A stretch of 64,000 bases of DNA, from contig NC_080591.1 of NCBI RefSeq assembly GCF_029962835.1, positions 45,391,501 to 45,455,500 of the forward strand, given 5' to 3'. Positions 33,976 through 45,527 of this stretch are shown here, piece by piece. This stretch comes from Magnolia sinica. Its lineage: Eukaryota > Streptophyta > Magnoliopsida > Magnoliales > Magnoliaceae. Within the stretch, counting starts at the first letter, position 1. Each line of letters starts with the position of its first letter. Under the pieces are notes generated by a model. That model saw only the letters and a list, made by a program, of their open reading frames with translations. It made no database searches and was not told where the DNA came from. A program made the position numbers and the translations under genes.

Positions 33976-34846
33976 TTTGCTAGATGGGCAACAGGGACCA
34001 CGGTCCCATATGTGGGCCCCACCGTGAAGTGTCTTGGACATCCACACCATGCAATTGATGGCCCCTTAGGTTAGTGGGCCCCCCTCCAAAATTCGGCCGT
34101 ATACGTGGCTTAGGTGGCCCACATCATAAGGGACAGTAAGATTGAACGGCTACCATTAAAACCCGATTAGGACAGAAGTCTTGGATCATATGAAATTTGT
34201 TTTTCCTTTCATCCAGGTTTGTGTGGCCTCCTCAACAGATTGGATGGGAAACAAACGTTATGGTGGGCCCCACGTGGGACCCACAATGATGCATGTGTTT
34301 TATTCATTCCGTCCACAGGGAGTGGACGGTTGGACCCACATGAATGTATGTGTTATACACCACACCATCCACGGACAGTGGAACCCCCAGTGTGTACGTG
34401 TTTTATACATGCCGTCCAGCCATGGCCGCTGGACGGTTGGTGGACCCCGCCTTTGATGCATGGGTTCCATCCAAACCATCCATCCTGATGGCGGGCTAGA
34501 CTTAAGGCTTGAGACTAATGAGGCAAATCTGCCTATCAAGTGGACCACACAGCAAAAGGCAGTGGAGGATTGAACGTCTGCCCTTGGAACCTCCCTGGTT
34601 TCACAAGTCTTGATAAATATAATATTTATTTATTATTTATTATTTATTTTTGGTCTGTGTGACCTTATTAAATAGATTGGATGGTAGATACATGTTATGG
34701 TGGGCCCCACATGAGACCACTGATGTATGTTTTGTAATCCACACCTTCCATTAGTGTGGACTCCACCATGAGGTATGTACTTCATCTATGTCGTCCATCC
34801 CTATGGGACCCACCGTGATGCATGTGTTGTATCCAAACCGTCCAAC

Positions 34847-35290
34847 CATTTGGCAAGGCCCATTGTGATGTACTGGGGCCCATGGGTTAAGGCCCATTGT
34901 GATGTATTCACAGCCCGTTATCGATGCCCACCTTGATATGCATGAGGGCCCGTTATTGAGGCCCACCTTGATGTGTATGAGGGCTCATTCTTGAGGCCCA
35001 CCTTGATGTGTATGAGGGTCCGTTATTGAGGCCCACCATCATGTGTATGAGGGCCCGTTATTGAGGCCCACCATCATGTGTATGAGGCCTGTTGTTGAGG
35101 CCACCTTGACATATATGAGGACCATGTGATTAGGCCCATTTTGATGTATTCTAGGGCCCATGGGTTGAGACCCATTGTGATGTATAAAGGCCCGTGGGTT
35201 GAGACCCACTGTGATGTGTATAGGGCCCATGGGTTGAGGCCCATTATGATGTATTTGGAGCCCATGGGTTGAGGCCCATTGTAATGTGAT
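34847..35290. repeat. 35-bp minisatellite in family B
   Basis: Imperfect units of about 35 bases, theme TTGATGTGTATGAGGGCCC then GTTATTGAGGCCCACC, tandem from about 34920 to 35110 and looser on both sides. It is the inverted counterpart of the array at 17573. The open frames on the minus strand here are the repeat read through. Confidence 0.85.
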
Positions 35291-36961
35291 TCCATTGTGG
35301 TTTATGTGTTGACCTTTATGGCGGGCCATGCCTTGGGAGCAATGTTGGTTTGATGTCCACATTGTAAGGATAATGTTGGTTAAATGTCCACATTGTACTT
35401 CTCCCTAGGGCCCATTGATAGGCCCGTACTTGTTGTGTGTAGGCCATCAAGGCCCATCTTCGTTGTGAGGATAGTTCATCACCATATAAATGCTTAGTAT
35501 AACTCTATGATTCATGCCCATACGCATCATATGTATGCCTGATATGAGGAATGTTTGATCATAGCATATGCCATTGAGCTGACCATTTACGGGACTTCTT
35601 ATGAGATGGAGTGCCCACATTATCGTGCAGTACGCGCAGGATTGTTTCATGACTAAATTGTATGACTCATGCATCTTGCATTGTGAGTTATGATCACCGT
35701 ACGCCCTAGCGACATTAGGGTCGTAACCTCCACAGGCACATCGTGGATGGCTAAATGGGACACCGAAAATACTTGATTCTAGCACTGTGGGCACTTAGGA
35801 TGTCCTTGGGTGAAAATCTCAGAATCTCCAAGGCCAAGAGGTGCCCCAACGTCTAGACTGAGTGGAACATGAGCGCCTGAGTGCCAAATACCAGTAGGTC
35901 GCGTCTCCTACTGTGTCGTGGTCGGTTGGGAGGGGGTGTGGCCTTATCCGCCCGAGTGAAGGGGCTATAAGCTAGGCTGAGTATGACCAGCTCGTAAATG
36001 GGTCTACTATCGACGAGCCGGGTAGGTATTGGCAGACTACTGGCCAGGCGAATAGTGAGGTCTATTCTGCTCGCTGGGCTGTACAGCTAAGGAGGAGGCA
36101 GTCGGTGTCGAGTGTAATAGACCCCGATGATTTTCCCAAAGAGCAACCATAATGATATGTGGACTTATTGAGCAGAAATTGCTGTAACGTCTCGAAAAAA
36201 TCCATACAAGGACCCGAGTACCACCTTAGGCAGAAATCACCCAGGACCAAATCCTTTAGAAATTAGGTTAATATTAGCAAGTGCTAACTAGAGTGCTTAT
36301 GAACTTAGCACTAATCACTTTAAATATGATCTGCACAACCCAAAATGTGCAGAATCATTGACGCTACATTACCCTAAAATCTAGAATCCATCCTTAAACC
36401 TAGTTGCTCTCGGGAGCACACTAAAACTCCGTATTGAACCTGGACCGTACGTCGAAAGTCCGATTACCCCGAGACTATACACTTATGACCACATTACTGG
36501 ACTTGACAACTCCCTCAGAAATCAAGTCTTAATTGTGTCTAGAACTACACAACTTGAGCCCGGAGCGAAGAGTGTGTGAAACGTGAAAATATTTAGAAAT
36601 AAAAATCTGAATTTAAGTAATCTGAGTCGTATCGCTTGCGGGCCAAATATAAGGATTCAGACCATCAGAATCTGACTCAAATACACCCTCGGATTAGGAG
36701 AAATGTCCCACACATGTAGGTGTACTTATGACCCTGATCGAGTGACCGTGACCGTTAAACTGAAACTAGTCCGCCACGGCTGATCTGTAAACCCGATCAG
36801 AACGAAAACTCAGCCTAACTTAGATCCATGGTCAGGGAGCTTAAGTCTGACCGTACATGGAAAAGGGGCCACTAGAAGTGCTCCGTTGAACCGGAACGGT
36901 CCGTATTTGGATATAACCTAATATACCTTGGCCCTAGGGCCATTTCCATCAAACCTGGGCC

Positions 36962-36968
36962 TATATAA
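36962..36968 (+). promoter_or_regulatory. TATA box in family-A insertion
   Basis: GGGCCTATATAAGGACC, followed by a short leader with GA-rich runs (37020-37080) and TTCTTAGGTAAGAAAACC, as expected of an LTR promoter with an intron donor in its leader. Confidence 0.65.
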
Positions 36969-38204
36969 GGACCTTAAACACTCCCTCTCATATGCCATAC
37001 GAATTTTACAAACCCTAAGGGAAAGAAGAGAGAAAAGAGAAGAAGAAAGTGAGGAAGAGAGGAGAGAGAGTGAGAGATAGATGTTGGGATCTTTTCCTGT
37101 CGCTCCACGTGCTTAACCGCCACTCCTGTATCGCTATACAGGCGATTCTGATTCTGTTCTTAGGTAAGAAAACCTAACCCTAATCTGTTTTAGGTTTTCA
37201 GATAGTGTAAGTTATGAAATAGCTAACCTAATTTATGTTATAAGTTGTCAATCTGCCGTAGACAAAGACTTAGCTTTAAAACTGAGTTCGTTACGAGTCT
37301 ACCGATGAAAGGTGCGGACTATAAACGTATAGGTTATGGTTTTCAAGGCTTTCAATGTCGTTTAATGGTTTATTATTGATGTGGGTGCAATTTAACATGC
37401 CAAATGCGATGTTTGTATCGCATTTCTGATATATATGAACTATATTGAGTTTAGTGTATTCCATGTATATGTAGAAAGTATCGTATACGTATGGAATTGA
37501 AACGTGTGTTTTCCATGATTAATTGCCATATGTTTATGTTAGTTGTATGTGTAACAACTCCTTGGCGAAAGGATTTTCCCTAAGACGTGCTATCACCAAC
37601 ATACGTCATGTATGTTGGAATGTGTAATCTAAGTGTTTGTAGAAATGTCTGAATGAACAAGTGTGTAATAAATTATATGTTATATGAGCGTTGAGAAGAG
37701 ATTCTCAACTACCTTAACGATGTGTATGATTTCCTCCATGTAACTTATATTCTTTGTCTGTTTTACTTAGACACTGCTTATGTGTGAATTCATGTTTAAG
37801 TTGAAATTCATCAAATGCTCACATGCTTGTATGATTGGAATTGTTGATCCATTACTGTTCTAATTAACTTGTATGATTATCTGTTATAATTGAATGTGTT
37901 TGGGACTACAGAATAGTCCAGGCAATCGGTAACAGGCATTAAATAGGTGGCTGAGGTTGTCTCGCCACATAGGACGTGATCGATGAATTCAAGCCGTACT
38001 TGGGATGTTGGCAGTGGTTAGGCCACGCGGAGTGCTTATGCACTTCATGTCGATTAACTCAACATGTGCTCGTACTAATCGAGCTCATCAAGTAACCCGA
38101 TTGAGCTGATGTATGTTCACCATGTATGGACGCTACTGCTTGAATCTAAGCTACCAAACTCACCAGTGAAAACCCTTTTAAACGTTGATATCTCGATCTG
38201 CTAA

Positions 38205-38490
38205 GACTCATGAGCCGGGCATGGTGGTATGGGACACCGTGGTCTAGCTGTCGACCTACGCTGGGGTGATGAGCCTCCCTGTAGTGACCAGTGAGCAATC
38301 CAGACTCGTGAGCCGAGTACGATGGTATGGGACACTATATTCGAGCTGTCGGCCTACACTGATAAGGTGACGAGCCCTTTATAATGACCTCGAGCGTACA
38401 CTAAGACTACGTAGAGGCGACGAGCCCTTACGTAGCAACAAGAGTACACTAGGCCTGCACTGATAAGGTGATGAGCCCTTTGCAGCGACC
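38205..38490 (+). repeat. Tandem block of about 100 bp in family A
   Basis: Three imperfect units around TCRTGAGCCGRG, ATGGTATGGGACAC, AGCTGTCGRCCTACRCTG, GAGCCYTTNTARTGACC. The first unit is also in the copy at 6816 (11790-11890). Confidence 0.65.
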
Positions 38491-40308
38491 TAGAACCGTA
38501 ACATCGTATGAGATTTACTAGGATTGACGACCCTAGAATGGATCATTGTTTGGGAATTGATATAAGGGAGGTACCTTAGCTTACCAATCCTATTGTATGA
38601 AAGGGACTAATAATAACTCGGTAATCACACTCATTTCATCGCATTGCATGTGCCCCGGGTTGAAGAGCACAGAAGGAAGAAAGCATGCAGCGACCATAAG
38701 ATGGTGTTGCACGAGGGAGTGTAGGCGAGGGCATGCATCATGCTTACATTTCATCCTTGCATTAATAAGAGTATCTAGGAATGTCTAATATGTCTGCTTT
38801 ATCATTACTACTTGATTGAATTGATAACATGTTAACCTTTGCTCTATTGTTCCACTGAGTTGATCACTCACTCCCATGTTCTGGGATGGTGTTCTGAACA
38901 CTCACCAGACTCTATCTTAGTTGCAGATGATGATGCGACTAAGGAGGCGGAGCCCAATTACTATGATGATCAAGATGAGTTCTCATATATGCAATTCTCC
39001 GGTGGTTTCGCTTAGGCCATCCGGATCGACGGGGCTACAGGGCTTATTATTGTAGTTGAACTATTTTGAACTATTACATGTATATGGTGACTCAGTGATG
39101 TATTCATACTCTGAAGACTGATCATGATCCTTTTGGCTCATACACATTTATATACATTTTTCAGTCTTCCACTTACGTTATATGAATTGATCTGGAGTAT
39201 GAATTACTGTTTTGGTATAATCTCACTCATGATTAATGCACTAACACAGACAACATTTAATCATCATTATTTATGTTGCATAAGTGATGCGTTGGAACTT
39301 GTAAGTTGAGTTTATACTCGACCCCTGATTTTCAGAGCGTTACAATTGTATATCCATTCATTCATTCATTCACTATCCACTCGGGCTGGTGGTGCATAAC
39401 TATTGTTATGTGTACCATCGCATGGCCAAGATTTCGCTTGGGCGCACGACTAACCTGAGATCAAGAGTTTACCACATTGTGTCTGATTTTCCAAATTTAG
39501 GTATGGGACTAGTTTGGATAGAAGTCCCTTGTGGTGGACCCCGTAGCCCGCGATACTACGTACTACCATCCCTACTTCACATTCCACCATGGTCATTTCA
39601 TTCGCACCACATATTACATTGCATCTGCAGTACTTAGCATTTTGAGTTACTATGTTTTTGTACTTATATGGCTTAGATGAGGTTGGTGGTATTCGTGGCT
39701 CGTCATGATTTGCATGTTGCATTGCATCCTCAGCATTTGTTATTATCTTATTATGTTTTGCACAGCATAGCTTTTGTACGGCTGATAGCACTCATGGACT
39801 TACCAGTATATTTTCGCTTACTCTGATATCATATGATTCATGATCTTGTCAGTATTTCCACTTATTTCGATGATGTATGATTTATGGGCTTTATGGTATA
39901 CTTGACACTTATCTTATGCACACACTTTCACCACCCTCTAAGCTTTTGTAAGCTTATGCACGATAGATGCGTGCAGGTGGCGTTAGGTTACAGCAACGTT
40001 GAGCTTGGAGCGTGCAGCTGTCCTCTGGAGCTTTAATTTCGATATATGTATTTTCCTTTTTGCATTGTATTCAATGATTATATTAGTGGATGTGTGATGA
40101 TGATGTTGCCTTTATGATTTGGGTATACGTGTGGTTATGCTTCTTATGAGACAAATGTGTGTTGAAAAATCCTCCTTGTAGGATCTCAGGATCGGAACCT
40201 GGCGTATGTACGCCGAGGGGCCGAGAAAGGGGTACTACGGAGGCTGACGGCACCGAGTTCGGCAATCGGGATTCCTATGAATCCGATTTCCGGGTTTGGG
40301 GCGTGACA

Positions 40309-40900
40309 GGGTGCGACTGAATTATTTGCATTGAAGATATGAGCGATTCACATGATGTTTTAATGATAACAAATGATTGTGCGACATATTCGTTGAATCG
40401 TTCTTGAGCATCTATGTATTTCTGAATTGACTCCTCTTGGATTGTTTTTGGTTTAATCTCATAAGTAGGGAATCCAAGAGAGTAGTCATTAAAATCAATT
40501 GGTGGTTCATCTCTTTGATATTTCCACTGATCATAGTCATACGGGTCATATTCGGGAGAGTTTGATGGTTGTTGGTACACATTATCACCCATAATGTAAT
40601 CTCGCATTGTTTTCTTCTTATCTGATGGGTGATAATAGTTCTCATCCCAATAATCACGATGACCCTAATAATCATGTATTTTCTCTTAATTGACAAATGT
40701 GATTATTCTCTAGTATATGATCGTGTAAGGACTTCCTAACTGGTGGAGCATTATATTTCAGTCGGTTCTCGATGATGGTTTCAGAAAAAAAATTGAGACA
40801 TAGGTTGTTTCCTAACATAATTATCTAACAACCCTTCACAATATCTCGTCTTCTCTAAAACTAGCTCAGTGTACTGACATTCCCACTCTTGCATATACAT
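40309..40900 (-). pseudogene. Acidic ORF of Athila-2, N-terminal part
   Basis: Minus-strand ATG at 40898-40900 starts MYMQEWECQYTELVLEKTRY and reaches a run of eight T (40791-40798 region) that shifts the frame; one T fewer would keep it open through RLKYNAPPVRKSLHDHILEN. The next open part, from about 40607, reads MRDYIMGDNVYQQPSNSPEY, DPYDYDQWKYQRDEPPIDFN, then EESIQKYIDAQERFNEYVAQ up to the family-B junction, and joins 32277 in frame. Tyr/Asp-rich and then helical. Unrecognised; it occupies the gag position of an LTR element, so a Gag-like role is a guess. Confidence 0.6.
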
Positions 40901-41147
40901 GGTGAAACCCTAATTCTGAATTTAATTCTAAAAGAAAATCCTACAGTAATATGGAGAGTAAGTACAGGGAAGAAGTTCGAAGGAAGTTACCGGATCGGAG
41001 TTCTATGTGAGGATCCTACAAAATAGAAAATAATGTTAGTTTCTTAAAAAAATCCAAAAAAATCCTAACCTAAAAACAAAACAAAAGTTAGTCCTAATCT
41101 TAACCTAATTCTAAAATTAATTAATTTCAGAAAAGCGCAACCATTAG
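40901..41147 (-). other. Athila-2 leader between PBS and ORF
   Basis: Untranslated AT-rich leader, minus strand. No further signals are visible. Confidence 0.6.
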
Positions 41148-41165
41148 TCCCCGGCAACGGTGCCA
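41148..41165 (-). other. Primer binding site complementary to tRNA-Asp
   Basis: On the minus strand TGGCACCGTTGCCGGGGA, two A-rich bases-plus after the 5' LTR. It matches the complement of the plant tRNA-Asp(GTC) 3' end with one mismatch (tRNA end recalled as CCCCGGCAACGGCGCCA). Confidence 0.85.
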
Positions 41166-41171
41166 AAAACT

Positions 41172-42507
41172 TGTTCACAACCCCAAGTGTAGGGTCGCGA
41201 TGTAGTAATAATCTCGGTGAGACCAAGGTCAAATCCACAGGGATGAAACTTGTATGTACTATGAATTTAACTAGAACTAGAACTAGACAGAGATCTAAAT
41301 CTATATCTGAAATCTGAATTTAAAGGAGTAATTTGAATAAGGTTAAACAATCAATTTAAAGCTGTTAACTAGGGTGCCAAGGATCCACTTGTAGCTCTTG
41401 CGATGCTACCTTACTTGATTCAAGAGATCCAATTGGAATCGAAGTCTTATCTTATCCAAGTGGAAAGAGAGATGATCAAATCTCTGAACTTCTCATGAAC
41501 CTAGTCTTAACATATGAGAGTTGTGAGGATTGGAAGTGATTCCATCACCCAACCATGCCCAGAAGATAATGGCAAACAACATGATATACCAATCCCACAA
41601 CCAATCATAAGAGAATTGTGAAGATTATAAAGGATTCCATCACCCTACCATGCCCAAGGGACGATGGTGAACAACGGGACTTACTAATTTCACAATCTCA
41701 AATAAGGAAAAGAAGATATTTAAAGCAATTACATATCTATTATAATTTGTCACAATGAACCATTAAAAACTAAAAATATTCCTTAATAAAGAACTAGAAT
41801 CCATAAGGTTCAATGGAAACATGAATCAAAGCAAAGCAAACATCTTAATCATGCTACAAGCTTCACCTCTTAGCCTTATTTAAGAGGTTTAGCCAACCAT
41901 AGGCATGATTGAACTAAAATCTCGTAAGAAAAATAAAAAGACCAAGGAAGATGAAGAAAAACTCCCAAGCGGCGGCTCCACCCTTTTGCTCCACTCTTCA
42001 AACCCCAGAAGATGCCTAGGAACATCCTAGGAACTCCTATTTATAGCTGTGAAATGCCTCCTTGCGATCCGACTTGGAAAATTCCAGAAACCGCCTCAAA
42101 TTTACGCAGTCCACACAAATTCCACGTAACCTTAGATGAGTCAAAGTCAATCTTTCACAAGTCGAGGATCGCGGGAATTTAAAAGATAATGTCGCTGGAG
42201 TTCAAGCCAAAGCTTCTTCGACTAGTCGAGGCAGAGTTTAGACTGGTCAAAGCAGGGCTTAGGCTAGTCGAGAATCACTTAGTTTCCTTGGATATTTACC
42301 ATGTGAATTCTTCAATCTTGGTCTCTTAAGATCCATCCTTTGCTTTGGTGATTCTTGAGCATCAAATCCATACTTTTAACATTCATTTCAATCCAAGCTC
42401 TCAGATTCACCTTGCAACACAAACACGTATAAAATATAACATTTAGTATCATATTCATAAAACCAAGATATAAATTGGTGAAAATATGCAATATTTGAGT
42501 CTCAACA
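41172..42507 (-). repeat. Athila-2 5' LTR
   Basis: 1,336 bases. Plus-strand ends are TGTTCACAACCCCAAG and GAGTCTCAACA. It is shorter than its partner by 67 bases, about three units of the 21-bp array, of which only one to two degraded units remain (about 42130-42165). CGACTAGTCGAGG lies at about 42218. TATA box CTATAAATAG at 42037-42046, minus strand. Confidence 0.93.
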
Positions 42508-42512
42508 CAATT

Positions 42513-42666
42513 CCTCTCAACTATTCCAAAATTCAATTTAGATCTTTTTCTAGTTCTAGTTCTAGTTATTTTCATATTACGTACAAGTTTAGTCCTTGTG
42601 GATTCGACCTCAATCTCACCGAGTTATTACTACATCATCGCGACGCTGCACTTGGGGTTGTGAACA
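42513..42666 (+). repeat. Athila-1 3' LTR, right part
   Basis: Continuation of 25615-26701 after the Athila-2 insertion. It contains TGTGGATTCGACCTCAATCTC and ends GGGGTTGTGAACA. The joined LTR is about 1.24 kb. Confidence 0.92.
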
Positions 42667-42723
42667 AGAGTGAAGTCTAGACTTATCACAATCAAAGGTT
42701 CAATTCTTTATTTTCATAAAAAT
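42667..42723 (-). other. Short fragment of Athila 3' non-coding region
   Basis: CTAGACTTATCACAATCAAAGG and CAATTCTTTATTTTCAT match 28350-28395. It is the flank in which Athila-1 was inserted, or a deletion remnant of the next element. Confidence 0.65.
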
Positions 42724-44067
42724 TGTTCACAACCCCAAGTGTAGGGTCACGATGTAGTAATAATCTCGGTGAGACCGAGGTCAAATCCACAGTGACTAAC
42801 TTGTACATATTCTAAAAATAATTAAATTTAGAACTAGAAGAATATTTAAATTAAAAATATAGAATAAAAGGAGTAATTGTGAATATTGTAGAATGAAGCT
42901 TGTGAATTTAAAGATAGGAACTAGGGTGCCAAGAATCCACTTGTAGCTATCAAGATGCTACCTTATTTGATTCAAAAGACACAACTGGAATCAGAGTCCT
43001 ATCTTATCTAGTTGGAAGAAGAGATGATCAAATATCTGAACTTCTCATTGAACTAGTCCTCAATGGAGGAGAATTGTGAAGATTGGAAGGGATTCCGTCA
43101 ACCAACCATGCCCAGGGGATGATGGTGAACAACAAGATTTACCAATCCCACAATCTCAAATAGGAAAAGAAGATATTCAAAGCTATCACAGCTCTATTGT
43201 AATTTGAGTCACAACAAACCATAGAAAACTGAAAATATTCTTTAAAATCAAACTAGAAATCAATGAAGTTTAACAAGAACATGAATCAAAGCAAAGTAAA
43301 CATCTCAATCATACTACAAGCTTCACCTCTTAGCCCTATCTAAGAGGTTTAGTTAACCATAGACATGATTAAACAAAAATCTCTTAAGAAAAGCATAAAA
43401 ACAAACTAAGGAAGAAGAAGAAAACTCTTGGCGGCAGCTCTCCACCCTTTTGCTCTACTCCTTAAACCTTAGAAGATGTTTTGGAGCATCTTGGGAACTC
43501 GTATTTATAGTTGGGGAACTCTAACTTTCACATCGAGTTGGAAAAGTTTGAAAATCGCCTCGAATTTACGCGGTCCTTGCAAAATTTGCGTAACCTTCTA
43601 CTAGTCTAGAACTATCTTCGACCGGTCAAGATTTATCTTTGACTAGTCGAGATTCGCGTGAATTTAAAACATAATATTGTCGGAGTTCGAGCCGAAGTTT
43701 CTCAGGCTAGTCGAACTAGAACTCGAACGAGTCGGACCAGAACTCAGGCTACTAGAACCAGAACTCGGGCTAGTTGAATTTCACCCATATTCATTTTCTT
43801 CACTTCAAATCTTCGATTCTCTTCATTACTCACTAGGTTTCCTTGGATATTTGTCATGTGAATTCTTCAATCTTGGTTTTCTAAGATCCATACTTTGCCT
43901 TGGTGATTCTTGAGCATCAAATCTATGCTTTTAACGTTCTTTTTCAATTCAAGCTCTTAGATTCACCTTGCAATACAAACATGTATAAAATATTCCAATT
44001 AAGTATTATTTTGTTCATAAAACTAATATATAAATAGGGAGAAATATGCAATATTTGACACTCAACA
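42724..44067 (-). repeat. 3' LTR of a third Athila (Athila-3), minus strand
   Basis: 1,344 bases, TGTTCACAACCCCAAG to TTTGACACTCAACA on the plus strand, followed by a reversed polypurine tract (44068-44079). TATA at 43502-43510 (minus). Its palindrome zone (about 43595-43790) carries CGACCGGTC, GACTAGTCGA, CTACTAGTC and GGCTAGTCGA, the same core as the Sirevirus LTRs. Confidence 0.88.
43595..43790 (-). repeat. GACYRGTC palindromes in an Athila LTR
   Basis: About eight degraded CGACTAGTCGA/CGACCGGTC-like motifs upstream of the TATA box on the minus strand. Confidence 0.65.
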
Positions 44068-45214
44068 CACTCCCCAACCAACATTTTACAAGTCCCGAGC
44101 AAAACATGCATGAAGTAATTCTCAATTCTCAATGTTCAAACCCTTTTTTCAGAAATCAATCCTTTGTGCAATCAAGTATGGATGAGTAGAATTAAGACGA
44201 GAAAGTGGGATTTTGAAAACCTAGATCCGAATCATATAATCAATCCATCAAATAGGTTTTTTATCGATTAAATCAAAGCATAAGTTCATATATCAAGTTT
44301 TTCAATTTGCTCAATGAAAATCAATTTACTTCTCATTAGAATACTATCATTTCATAATGTTAGCCATGCTCACCATATCAAGATTAGTTGAAAACTCAAA
44401 TACTGATTCCGAACTTATCTCCTTTTCCTTCTTTTTCAATTTTTGATTTTACATCGACGGTCTCTTTTATTCTTTTTCAGACTGTACATTTTTCTGTTTT
44501 CATTCTTTTTCAGTCTAGTCTTTTCATTATTCATGACCTTTTTGTCAATCTTCTGCTTTTTAACTGGTTCTTTTCATCTTTTTAAGGTGGATAAAATTCT
44601 ACAGACTCAATTCTCAAATCTGTAAATGATTCTCATTCTAACAATTAGAAATTCTAACACAACTCACAGAAATTAGCTTAAATGTATCTCGTGAATTAGA
44701 TTAATATGATATTCAAACTTCCTCTTAATCAATTAAGTGCAAGAACTGTAAGTGATAGACTACTTAGTTGATCAAACTCCAATTCAAAATTCAATCCCTA
44801 TCTTATTATTATACTCAAAACATTCTTAAGAGCACAAACTATCGATCTCCAAATAGGTTTTTACTTTGAAAATTTGAAAATTTTTAGAATTTTTGCTCAA
44901 CGACTAAGAAAACACTTATTAGTTTACCTAATCCACACCCCTAACCTAAAATCTACATTTTCCTCAATGTAAAAGAAATAAGCATGCAATGCATATGAGG
45001 CAACAAAAAGAAATGGAGTAATGATGGAAAGATAGTACCTGGAAAAGAAAATTTGAGGCTTTGCCAAGGATCTCAACATGAAGATGGGTTTGCAACCAAA
45101 AAAAAAACTAGATAAACTAAAAGCAAACTATCCTAATCCTAAATCTTATGAAAGCAATCAATCTAACTACACCTCCATCAGACTAGGAGATCAATCCTAA
45201 TAGGGCATGGTTAG
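44068..45214 (-). mobile_element. Athila-3 3' non-coding region, truncated
   Basis: Reverse complement of the 24411-25614 region of Athila-1, including the upstream purine motif (about 44936-44950) and CTACACCTCCATCAGACTAG near 45170. Similarity stops at about 45214, where a plus-strand LTR piece begins. Confidence 0.75.
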
Positions 45215-45378
45215 GTGATAGAATCACTTTCAAATCCTCACAACTCTCATCCATTGATGATTAGATCCATAAGAAGTTCAGAGATCTGACAAATCTCTTC
45301 TTACCAATTGGATAAGATAGGACTCTGATTTCAGTTGTGTCCTTGAATCAAGAAAGGTAGCATCCTGAGATCCTACAA
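45215..45378 (+). repeat. Athila LTR fragment, left part
   Basis: GGCATGGTTAGGTGAT through ATTGGATAAGATAGGACTCT to CCTACAA. Interrupted by family B; continues at 53426. Confidence 0.82.
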
Positions 45379-45493
45379 TGTCATGCCCCAAATCCGGGGA
45401 CGGACAGCTTCCATGACACCCCGAATCCGGCACTCGACTTCCATACACCAAGTCCCGAGTTCGGCACACCACAAGGAAGATTTTTGACTAAAT

Positions 45494-45527
45494 TTATATA
45501 TATATATATATATATACATATATATAA
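45494..45527. repeat. (TA)n microsatellite
   Basis: Near-pure TA with one CA; open frames across it are artefacts. Confidence 0.93.

Larger units (their letters stand above)
36183..39344 (+). mobile_element. Family-A insertion, 3.2 kb, nested in family B
   Basis: TGTAACGTCTCGAAAAAATC to CAGAGCGTTACA, flanked by ATTGC (36178-36182) and ATTGT (39345-39349), a 5-base duplication with one transition. The flanking family-B text is continuous across it when compared with 16650-16720. It has a TATA box (36962), a donor-like AGGTAAG (about 37161) and no coding domain. It shares the GTCGRCCTACGCTGGG zone and TG...CA ends with the copy at 6816. Interpreted as a solo LTR. Confidence 0.78.
32278..40308. 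mobile_element. Family-B insertion in Athila-2, with nested family A
   Basis: Left end TGTAAGACCCGTATCC, right end GGGTTTGGGGCGTGACA: the inverse of the copy at 15761. Without the nested element 36183-39344 it is about 4.86 kb, close to the 4.61 kb of the other copy. Target duplication is imperfect: GAGGT on the left and GGGT on the right, explained by one lost base; restoring GAGGT joins the acidic ORF in frame across the site. Interior: (CAAT)n at about 32576-32595, CT-rich 32700-33310, (TA)n 33542-33575, the A/B shared module 33600-34550, the 35-bp minisatellite, then 35450-36182 and 39345-40308, which match 60908-62300 and 15761-17200 in reverse. Confidence 0.74.
26702..42507 (-). mobile_element. 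Athila-2: complete non-autonomous Athila on the minus strand
   Basis: Two LTRs in the same orientation (26702-28104 and 41172-42507), tRNA-Asp-type PBS, polypurine tract, and a perfect CAATT duplication (26697-26701, 42508-42512) inside the 3' LTR of Athila-1. Without the nested inserts (30231-31719, 32278-40308) the internal region is about 3.5 kb and the element about 6.3 kb. It lacks RT, RNase H and integrase and instead has a private acidic ORF, so it would need proteins from an autonomous Athila. The two LTRs look roughly 90 percent alike by eye over the first 150 bases. Confidence 0.9.
13621..42666 (+). mobile_element. Athila-1: Athila-type Ty3/gypsy element, 5' end missing
   Basis: Gypsy order gag, protease, RT, RNase H, integrase is followed by a purine tract and 3' LTR. 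Protein motifs ([57 protein letters not shown]) are Athila-like. The left end is cut by the Sirevirus at 13620; its 5' LTR must lie upstream of the window. Four insertions split it: 15761-20368, 20764-22261, 26702-42507 and the Sirevirus. The 3' LTR is 25615-26701 continued at 42513-42666. Confidence 0.87.

Noticed and set aside
34847..35362. Possible CRISPR-like array or repeat protein
   Set aside because: Units are head-to-tail without unique spacers, diverge freely and sit in a plant LTR; translated frames are the same repeat in shifted phases.
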